From NCBI GenBank assembly GCA_905160935.1, contig CAJHZI010000533.1, positions 1,228,501 to 1,292,500 on the forward strand: a stretch of DNA of 64,000 nt, in the 5' to 3' direction. Origin of the DNA: Enchytraeus crypticus. Lineage: Eukaryota; Annelida; Clitellata; Enchytraeida; Enchytraeidae. This document shows, piece by piece, positions 12,694 to 24,700 of this stretch (positions are counted from its first letter, which is position 1; each line of letters begins with the position of its first letter). Made by a program: the position numbers and the translations under genes. Under the pieces are notes generated by a model that was not told the DNA's origin, did not search any database, and worked only from the letters and a program-made list of their open reading frames with translations.

Positions 12694-15600
12694 ACAACAA
12701 TAATAATAATAATAATAATAATAACAATATTAATAATAATAATGATAATAATAATAAAGATTTAACATCCGTTTCCTTAAAAAAGGACGATGTCAGGGAC
12801 GTCAATCAACCAATATAACAATTAGAATCGACTAACCTGAAACCTACAGGATGAGTTATCATGAAGAGTTTGCTGCATTGAGCTCAGACACTCTTTCCTC
12901 GTCTCCACCATTGTCTTCAGCTCCGCCAGCAGCCCCATGTGCTTCGACATGTCCGTCGCCAGGACCTAGCAAGTATAGAAAAATAAATCTGTCTTAGAAA
13001 TATTGCCCGTCAAACTATGACTGCACACAACATTAACAAACCATAACTACACATCAAGTTTAAAAAGTAGAACTACACACCATGCTAAGTAATTTGAACT
13101 ACATAACATGGTAACAATTAGAACACACCGTGATAAAAATACAACTTCAAACCATGTTATAAAATTAGAACTAAACACCATATCGAAATTATTATATAAT
13201 CTCATAGAATAAAGAATTATTTTAATATGAACTTAAATATCTTTGTATATACTTCAATAACTTTGAATATAATTCAATATCTTTGCATATATTTCAACAT
13301 CTTTAAATATACTTCAATATCATTGCACATACTTCAATATATTTACTTAAATTTATTAAATTTACTTAAATCATTTATTATTTTATTCTCTTATTAGGAC
13401 ACATGTTAGAGTCTTCGGACCTTTGTGTCCTATTACATTTCATGTGAATTGCTGTATTTTGTGAGATTTTCCTAGCTTAATTGTTTGAAAATCTATTCCT
13501 ATATGTGAAGAAAATCTGCCACATAGCTCAAGTAATAGTAAATGCTCATACAGTAATAGTGTTGAGAATCCAAGTAAGCTAACATATAGAAGAAAATTTA
13601 ATATGCTTAGCAAGAAACATGTACAGAATTTTCAGAAGCCTGACTATACATGAAAACGTCTCAAAACTACTATAATAGAGCTGTTATTGTACCTTAAAAG
13701 CTTAGTATTAAAATTTAGGATAAAATAAATGGCAAATAAAAACTATAAATTGATTCCCTTATCCAATAAGACACTGACTTCCAATCTAATATGATTGTCG
13801 CTATAGAATGACGGTAGTTGTGCTTTTAAATAAATAAATAAATAATAAAGGTTTAACGTCCGTTTCCTCATCCAGGGATGATGTCAGGGACGTTAAAACA
13901 AATTAAGCAAAACGTGTGCAACTTAGCGAAGTGTTTATTTTCGGCTATCTAACCCATCTTGATCTAGTGCTATCGAAACCTATCACGGATGATCCCCAAG
14001 ATAATACATAAGACAATCATTTATCTCTTAACATCCAAGCCCATCACTGACTTAATGACATCGAAGCCTAACATTGAACTCTTGAAATAGAAACAAAAAA
14101 GAAATACGGATTTTGTAAATGTAGTAGATTTAATGTTATTGCTACAGAATCTGTACGAATGGAAAAACTTTAAAAGAAGGTCTATTCGTGTCCCCGATCC
14201 TAGTTCAACAAAGATTTAAGGGAAGACGATGATGACGAGTAGATTTACTGTTGATTGTGTTCATGCACTGAGGATTTTTTGAACTGGGAATTCTTAAGGC
14301 AAGTCAATACGTACAAGATCGATGATCATTTTTCGTATTTTGTGTCGAGATCGGGGTGAGAAGTTCTTGAAGATATCACAACCCGTCTGCTGCATGAGCT
14401 TAAAAGCCACAGCGAGTGAATGATTCTCCAGCACTGACTCGTCGTTATACATCAAAGCTAACTCAGAGCCTGACCATCAATCAATCAATTAGCCAATCAA
14501 TCATTGATCAGTCACGCATTAATACAATTATCCAATAATAATTCCATAATTGGGTAGACAGGATTATTTGGGTAGACAAATTATCATCATTTGAATTTTG
14601 GATTGTTTTTCTCAGGGAATGACGCCCCTGCCCTGCAAATGTTAGTCAAAGCTGAGGAAGGCACAGGGGGCCCAACTCGTCATAAGCAGAATCCCCCAAG
14701 AATAATGGTATATAAAAATAAATGGTATAGATGATTTGGAGATCCACTCATATGTGAACGGGAGGAGGGAATCGGAAGATATGGATTGGTGGGGGCGTTA
14801 TATACCATGGACCTACCCTTGGCAGTGCACTGAGAGAGAATTCCATACAGCTAACGAGTACACCGTGCAATAACATAAATACTTAGTTTCATTAAATAAG
14901 TTTTACAAAGTTAAAAGTATATCAACCCTATACTACGTAATTATGTCTGGTAATGCAATCAACAATATCGTCCACTGTGGACTCAAAACTGAGCGCGAGA
15001 GCAAATGAAATATTGAATGTGTCTTGGGCAAACAATTTGTAAAGCACAAGGGAGAAACGCATAAATAGACGCTTCCACATGAATTGAATAAAATTGACAA
15101 TACATAAAATAATAGCATGACTCATTAACACACCCAGCACTAATGAACAACTGGTATATACCGGTATTGATGAGGTATTGATTTGTGACACCAGGGTGAT
15201 CGATGTCGTGTATCGATCCAGCAATTATCACAGCCAACTGTTCCATATCATTGAACACTCCCTATAAATTAATGAATCAATCGATCAATCAATTACTCCA
15301 TCAAGCGACTGATCAGGCATTAAGAATATCTTTAAATAAACTAACACAAGTACAACATATTCATAGCAACTATCAATCAATTTACCAATCAACCACAGCG
15401 ATCAATCGATACACCTATCGATCACTCAACAATCAGTAATGGCAACAAGACCAACCGTGGACTGCATATGTCGTAAAAGGTGATAGAAGCACTAAGATCC
15501 AATCCAAGGTCTTAAAGAACATAAGGGTATGAAAGACTAGGCTACAGAAACTGCTACAACGTTTTCTAATCCTGACTCTAGTTAAACTGGGATTCAAGGG

Positions 15601-17995
15601 AAGATGATGATGATTATAGCATAGATTAATGTAGCATAGGTTAATATATTAATATAATGTAAGTTAATATAACATAGGTTCGTATAACATAGATTAATAT
15701 AACTTAGGTTAATATAAAATACGTTTCTATAGCATCGGAAAATGTAACTTAGCTTTAGCTTTATTATATTAAATTATTTTGTATCGCATCAAAATGTTAT
15801 TATTATAATATTTTGTATTGAATTAGTAGCATTCCAAATATGAGATGCTTTTGATTCTATACGCATGGATATTGGTATATCTTAAACGATTAGAGTGCTA
15901 CTGTCTTCCACGACAACAGAGAGTCAGCATTTATCACTAGTTCCTAATATAAAGGCCCAAACCTGTAAGGTGGGCAGAGAGAGAAGGGCATGGACTCCCT
16001 GCGTGACGTCAGCAGCGTGTATGTGGTTGTGGTAGAGGACACAGGCAGGCGGGTGGTAGTGAGACTCTACCAGTCGTATGTAGTTCACAAACTCCTTCTC
16101 CTCTATACTGAACTTATTCAACAGACCTCGCTCCTGTTCACACGCAGACATCATCATCATCATCATTATCATCATCATCATCATCATCATCATCTTCCCT
16201 TTTATCCCAATTTAACTAAGGTCGGGAAACGAATACACCTTCTACGCTACTCTCTGCCCCATACCATTTAATCAGCCAATCTCTTATAGTAATTGTAACT
16301 ACACATAGACATAGACATTTTATTCGTCATCTATTTGTATATTTTTCATTTTCTTCGAGTGTCGTGTGATCTTGTATTTCATTTTGTGTAATTATTCTCA
16401 TTTTGTTCATCTTTCGTTCGCTCTGTGCTTCAAAATGATCTCGTCGTTCAAATAAACATAGTTCTCGCTCGCTCGCTCGCTCGCTCGTCGTCGTCGTCGT
16501 CATCATCATCATCATCATCATCATCATAATCATCATCATCATCATCTCTTAGCTTACCCGCAGTATCGTGAGAGTGACGGCTGTGAGGCTGTGCCCGTCA
16601 GTGACCTGGTCGAGCCTGAAGATGTCGATACCCCAGACATCAAGGTTCACCATCAGCTGCGCAAAATCAATACGTCGTAGTGATGAGAGACAGAGGAAAA
16701 CAGAGATTAGAAATGTTAGACGATTTAAAGATCCACTCCTATGTGGACTTGAAGAGATAAACGGAAGATAGAGTAAAAAAGCTAAAGCTAGTGTTGACGT
16801 CAGTTTCCTCACTCGCAAGCGATGACAGTGACGGGCTAGCACAGGATTTGAATCCCGCACGTACTGATCCGCGGTCGAGTATCTTAACGACATCGCACTT
16901 ACTCCAGCCACAATAGTTCTGTCGTAGTGATGAGAGACAGAGGAAAAAAGAGATAGAATAGGAATGTTATATGATTTAAAGATCCACTCCTATGTGGAGT
17001 CTTGAAGAGAAGAAAGGAAGCGTTATATGCCATAGAGCTGCCAGTAATCAGAGCACTAAGAGAGAAAAAGAGAGAGAGTGAGAGAGAGAGAGTGAGAGAG
17101 AGAGAGAATGCAGTAGCATAATTAGTCAGAGCACTAAGAGAGTGAGAGAGAGAGAGAGAGAGTGCAATAGCATAATTCCTCTTTCTCTCTCACTCTAGTG
17201 CTCTGCCAAGTGGCAGGTTCAAGGTACAAAATATAAAACACCCGTCTTCTATTGCACCCTATATAGAACGCACCATAAATCAACAGGTTAATACCTTCAC
17301 AAAATCATATGCCCTACCCATACTTTATGTAGCCAATAGCTTGGAAAAAAATTACTCTCCGTCATTAGACGAATAAAGCGATCTAGCGGCAGTTTTATCC
17401 AACCATTTGACCAAATTAAATAACAAACGTTATTTTTATGTAAAGCTTATTCAAGTTCTCATTGCATAACTGACATCTGTGATTGATTTCACATTGATTG
17501 ATATAAGCATCCCCAGTTGCAGAATCACCCAAGAATAATAGTATATCAAAAGAAATGTTAGATGATTTAACGATCCACTAGTAAGTGGACAAGAATAGGA
17601 AAATGGAAGATAGAGATGAGTGGAAGCGTTATCTACCGTGGACCTCCCAGTAGGCAGTGCACCAAGAGAGAGAGAGAGAGAGAGATACGTATCCCTATAT
17701 TCTGTAGTATCAGATAAGGATACTAGTGAAAGATCGTCATACCGGATCGACTGAATCATGTCGGATACCCTCTATGCCATACTTAGGCACTTCCTCGGAC
17801 TGCTGACTGACTGACTGACTACCTGACGTCGAGCTGTCTGACTGACTGATTGACCTAATGACTGATATCTGAGACATTGGCGCCACTGGACGACCGCAAG
17901 TGTTACCATTCCTGAGAGAAATCTCACCAGCGCTACCATTCGTTTTATCTGAGGGCAGCGGTGCCAGAGCGTCGTTTTCTTCATCGTTATTATCT

Positions 17996-18053
<58 letters not shown>

Positions 18054-18182
18054 TTGAGCCAATGGCGAAATCGGTAAGATATTCGACCGCGGGTCAGTAG
18101 GTGGGGTTCAAATCCTGGGCTCGACGGTCACTGACATCGCTTTCGAGTGAGGAAACTGACGTTAACCTTAGCTTTACCATCT

Positions 18183-18213
<31 letters not shown>

Positions 18214-21200
18214 TAGTGTATTGCCAACTGACAGGTCCATGGTACATAACGCCTCCACTCTTCTCTGTCTTCCGCCTTCCTCTTCATTTCCACATATGAG
18301 TGGGTCTTTAAATCATCTAACATACCTAATCTCGGCCTGCCCCTGCCTCTTTTCCTTCCATTCTACTTCTATGACCTCTTTTAATAGACCTTCCCCCCTA
18401 GAGTGTGTCCTATCCATCTCTTCTTCCTATTTCTTAATACATTTATCAACTGTCTATCTGTGCCAACTCTCTCCAGGACTTCCTCATTTGTAACCTTTTG
18501 AGTCCAGCCAATCCTCTCCATTCTTCTCCAAAATCCACATTTCCAATGCCTCCAGTTTCCTAATATCTTCCTTTCTTAAGGTCCATGTTTCACATACATA
18601 TAATAGCGTGGTCCAAACCAAAGTTTTCACTAACTTTATCTTTGTGTCTTTCTTTAGACTTTTGTTAATAGTTCTTTTCTACTACCAAAGGCCGCTTTTG
18701 CTTGTGCAATCCTACTGCATATTTCTGTCTCACATTTCCCATCATCGGTTATAGTATGACCCAAATATTTGAAACTCCTTACCTGTTCCAATTTCGTACC
18801 ATTTATTGTGATACAAACTTCACCTTTATTATTGGACACTCTCATAACCTTGGTCTTTTTGTATTAATCTTCATGCCATATCTTAGGACCGTATCATTCA
18901 GCCTATCCATTATCTTCTGAAATCCAATCTCGCTGCCCGCTACCATTCCTTGGTCATCTGAAAATCGTACATCGTGTAACAAATTCCCTCCTACTTTTAT
19001 TCCTTCTTCCAAGTCTTCCATGGCTTCCTCCATCATTGCCTCAGCGTAAATGTTAAACAGCAGCGGCGAAATGCTACAACCTTGTCTTACTCCACGTCCT
19101 ATTTCACCTCCTTCTGAGTATTCTTGTTGGATTTTGATTACTGCTCTTTGATTCATGTACAAGTTCAAAATTAGTCTTCTATCTCTCCAGTCAATTCCTA
19201 TTCTTTTTAAGATATTCATCATCGTTATCCAATCAATCCTGTCAAAGGCCTTCTCGAAGTCTACAAAGCATACAAAAACGTCATTTCCATATTCTAAGCT
19301 TCTTTCGCAAAGAACCCGCATTACTCCTATTGCTTCTCTTGTGCCGCATCCTTTCCTAAAACCAAATTGTGTCTTGCTCAGTATCATCTCTGCTTTCGAC
19401 TGAATGCGATTATTTACTATCTTTAATAAGATCTTCGATGCATGAGGTATTAAGCTGATTGTTCTGTAATCCGAACACTCCACAGCATTGGCTTTTTTGG
19501 GAATTGGAATCATCACTGACTTGGTAAAGTCGTCTGGCCAAATACCTGTACTGTACACTTCCATACATACTTCCATTAACTTTTTGAGTGTTTCTCCTTC
19601 CAACATTTTCAAGAATTCTGCTGGGATTTCATCTATTCCGGCTGCCTTTCCCTTCTTCATACTGTTAATTGCAGAATAAATTTCCTCCTTCATTAAATCG
19701 GGGCCCCTTTTATCGTCTTCTATGAATATTCTCTTCTTCTATTTTAAAATCCTCTTGAACTGGTTTCCCAGCCTTATCATACAATTCCTCTACATATTCT
19801 CTCCATCTTTCCTTTACTTCTTCCAGCTCTGTCTTCAATTCCCCATCTTTACCCATTATACTAATGTTCTTTGCATCTCCTTTCTTTTTCTTATCGGTTC
19901 TTGTTAATATCCTGACTTCCTGGTATAATAGATCCGACCTCCCTCTTCTATCATATTCTGCTAAATCATCACACTTTTCACTCCCCCAATGATCTTTTTC
20001 TTTGCCTGTAATTCTTCTCAGTTCACTGTTTAAGCTTCTATATTCCTTCGGCCATGACTGGTGTCAATACTTTTCCATTTCCTCCTTTCATCCATTTTGT
20101 CTAGCATCTCGCTTGTGATCCAAGGTTTTTTAGCTGTATTTGCTTTAAGAAAGCCACAAACTTCTTTTGCACCTATTTTAATAGCTTCCTTTAGCTGACA
20201 CCATCTTTCATTTACCCCTGTTCTTTCGTAGTCCTTCATTTCCTTAACTTTTCTTTCCACTGCTTCCTGAAACTGACTTCTTTTCTCGTTCAATCCGTTC
20301 AAATTCCATCTCTTACTGCTTTTCTTCTTAAGTATTTTCTTCAGCTGAAGCTCTACTTGTGCCATTACTAGATTGTGGTCTGAATTAATATCGGCTCCTG
20401 GATAAGCCCTTGAATTCTTCACACTATTCCTGTACCGTTGCTTTATCAGAATATAATCTATCCGGTATCTTCCCTTCTTTCCGGTGCTTCCTGGTTTCTT
20501 CCATGTGTAACGCATTCTCTTCTCATGTTTGAACCAAGTGTTGGACACCACTAATCTCATTCTATTTCAAAAGTCAACCAATTTCTGTCCTCTCTCATTT
20601 CTTTTCCTAGACCATATTTCCCAACTTCATTTCCATCTCTCCCTTCACCCACCACCGCGTTCCAATCCCCCAAAACTATCACTTGATCTGTGGCTTTTTC
20701 TCCTTTAATCATTCCTTCTATTTTTTGTACATCGCTTCAATTTCCTCATCCTCTGAGGCTGATGTAGGCATGTAGATTTGGATAAACACCAAATCTACTG
20801 GATCTGCTTTGATCCGCACTAAAATCAGTCTGTCACTGCACTGAAGAATCCTTGTTACTCGTTCACTTAAATTTCTATCCAATATTATTGCCACACCTTC
20901 TCCCTTTTATCTCCTCCGGAGTATATAACCCTGTACCCATCACTTATAAAATCTCCAGTTCCCAATCACCTTACTTCACTCATCCCTAGGACATTTATTT
21001 TCCCTTTCTCCATTTCCCTCTTTACATTTTCTAACTTTCCCCTTTCACTCATATTTCTCACATTCCATGTGCCCACACTTATCCTTTTAGGGCGCATGGA
21101 ATGTCCTCCTGGTATATCTGTGGGGCAACCAAGGTGCCGTCTGGCCGTGAGATTCTTACCACTCCCTCCCCATTTAAGGGGTGCACGGGACTGGGGGCGC

Positions 21201-21366
21201 TCATTTTTGTCGTGATATACCATTATTTTCTTGGGGGATGTGCTTTTTGACGAGGTGGGCCCCCTATGCCTTCCTCAGCTTTGACTGACATTTACCGGGC
21301 AGGGGGCGTCAATCCCTGAGAAAACTATCCTGTTTACCCTAAAACTATTTATATATATATATATAT

Positions 21367-21435
<69 letters not shown>

Positions 21436-21718
21436 ATAAACAGGATTGTATTCTCAGGGAATCACGCCCCTGTCCAGTAAATGTTAATCTAAGTTGAGTA
21501 AGGCATAGGAGGCCCACCTCGTCATAAGCAGAATCCCCCAAGAATAATTTATATGTCAAGATCAAGAGGAATGTTGTTATGAAGGGTTTAAAGATCCACT
21601 CGTATGTGAAAATGAAGAGAAGAACGGAAGATAGAGATGAGTGGAGGCGCTATATACCATGGACCTGCCAGTAGGCAGTGCAATAAGATATATATACATG
21701 TACATATATATATATATA

Positions 21719-21752
<34 letters not shown>

Positions 21753-24700
21753 TATACATATTTTGTAATACATATTTTGATACATATTTTGTATATATAT
21801 ACTATATATATATATATATAGATAGATAGATACGTATGAGACACAATTTATAATTTCAGCATGAACAGAAACAGATTATTGGGCATGAAGGCGGGGTAAA
21901 GAGAAAACTGGGCGTGAAAAAAGCTGACACATGCATGTTACCGCGGTATTTGTAATGCATTATCATTATCATTCGCTTGTTCTAGTCCATATATTCATAA
22001 AATATTTGCAATCTCTGTGTTCTTTTTATGTCAATATATTAATATTTCCTTATTATGCAGCTATCTTATTTTATTAACATATTTTGAATTAATAATGTGG
22101 TTGCATTCTCTTATTATTATTAATTTAACTGTTTAATGTTTCATACCAATAAATGTGCTGAGATAATCTTTAACCTGACAACCACCCTTCCCTGACTCCG
22201 CCAAGTGATTTAACTCTTTGTTCAGTATTCTTTTAAACTGTCAAATCAATCAATCCATAACTCAATCAATTAGTCAATCACTAATTCTAATTCACTTAAT
22301 CAACCGACGGCTAGCTCTATCAGTCAGTCAATGAGTCAATCTATCAATCAATCACTCAATCGTTTAATCAATCACTCATTCAGTTAATCAATCGTTGGAT
22401 AGATCAATTATTCAATCAGTCAAAGAGTAAATCAATAAATCAATCGATAGATCGATCGATCAATTAATTAAACAATAAATTAATTTTATCTATTTATTAA
22501 AGAAATAATCATCTCAAACACTATATTTGTCAATAAGTCAGTATATCAAGATTCTGACTAATTGAGAAAAAGTTTCACCATCAAAAGTTCATCATAAATA
22601 AATAAATAAATAATAAAGGTTTAACGTCCGTTTCCCCATCCAAAGATGATGTCAGGGATGTCCCCACAGCACACATCAATATAATCAATTCACCCAAACC
22701 AATCTACAAATAGTATGCGAGACATAACTGAAGCAAAACCACAACTGGCACAAAATTAAAAAACTACGAATTCGAAAACAGGCCTGGTCACAAAGCTTAA
22801 CATTTCCTGTTTTCCTGTGATTCAATATTATTTAAAACATACTCTTCATAATAGCGCTAGAAACTCAAAACTTGGAATGTTGTTGTAACAGTGAATGAGT
22901 GCATGGTATCAAGAAAATTGAAACCGACAGAATTTCTAAAATAATTTACAAATAATATTAAATCAAACAGGTTTAAGAGATATTTTTCGGAATATCCATA
23001 GTTTTCTAATAATCGAGGAAACTAAATCAATTGCCTTCCAAGCTCGACCACCCTGACCACTTTCATTACAAATAACGTGACCACATCATCTCTTCTATTT
23101 TTTTTCTCTCTTTCTCTCAGCTTCTCCCTCTCTACCTTTCTAATCTATGACGTCGTATCAATATAATAATAATAATCATCATCATCATCATCATCCTCCC
23201 TTGAATCCCAGTTTAACCAGGGTCGGGATAGAAATGGACTGTCTCAAATCCTCGCTGTCCTACACCACACCACCAGCCAATCCCTTATTTGAGACTTTTC
23301 CATTCGTTTAATTTTTTGTAGCAATTTCTGTAGCCTAGGCGCTCACCAACCGAATGCCCTTTCTGACGTTGGTATTAATATTAATAATCAATATTAATAA
23401 ATATTAATAATAGAAGTATTATGATGAATAATAAAAGTATTAATAATCATAAACAAATAAATTCTAAAGAAATCTATGGTTCAGACCTTGCTGCTGGCTA
23501 GATCAGCCACGGATTTGTGTGTCTGAAGATTCTCCAGATGCTCTAAGCACCAGTCGAGTTCTTCGAGAATTTCTCCGCCACGTGTACTGCTGACTCGATC
23601 ATCTGATCAATCAATTATCGTTTATTTAAATTTTTTTCGTTTTTCCAAATATAGAAGAAATTAAAGAAAGAATTCAGTAATATTTTAATAAAGATTCAAC
23701 AATAAAACATAAATAAAGGTCGTAAGTCGTATGTTTATGTATATAAAGGTCGTATGTCAGAAGTAAAGTGAATTTCTTTTAGCTCCACGATGAAGCCTTT
23801 ATGTTTAATGACTGAAAAATAGTCTCAATCAAATAATAAAATAATAGTAATAAAAATAAAACTAGTCTCAACCATGAAATAGAAGATAACAGATATCAAC
23901 TAGCTAACTCTAGAAATAAATATCTCAAAGTTTCTCGAACGATCTTCATAGTGCAGTCCTACAAAGCGGTCAATAGTCACAATGTCTATTCTTTGGAATG
24001 TTACCTTGCATGTAGTCAAAATTGTTTGCATTAGTTCCTTTGCCTTTACTGAGGTATACATTACAGTAACTGACTGGAGCCAGTGACGATGTCGGTAAGA
24101 TACTCGACCGCGGATCAGTATATGCGGGATTAAAATCCTGGGATCTCTCGTCACTGATATCGCTTTCGAGTGGGGAAACTGATATTAACATTAGCTTTAC
24201 CAGATTTAGCTTTTAAATCCTCTAGTAAATGCAATTCGACAGTTGTCTAAACACCTGCTAAAATTATTCTAATGGTTAATTATAATAAGCAATAAGTATT
24301 CCTTAACTAAATATATTTAATAAATGAGAGATTATTCTAAGAAATATTGCAAATATTTTACAAAGACGACAAAACCCTCTAAACATTTAATCCTTATGAC
24401 TTGGCGCAGTGGACGAACCTTGTGCTTTACTTTCAGGGGTTCCGTTCTTCGCTGTCTCGCCTTCTGTGCTAGAGTGACCGGAATCGTTGCGACTTCTACA
24501 AATAAACAAACATCAATAGGGTGAACATCCATCAATAGGATGATGATGAACACTCATCAATAGGATGGGTTAAACATCCATCAATAGGATGGGTTAAACA
24601 TCCATTAATAGGATGGGCTAAACATCCATAAAATAGAATGGGTTTATACATCCGTCAATAGGATGATGGTAAACAAATATAAAATAAGATGGGATTGAAC

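Noticed and set aside
24332-24553. Alternative frame through PDE4 exon 4 ([16 protein letters not shown])
   Set aside because: Open and helical-looking, but it does not keep phase with the well-supported exon 5.
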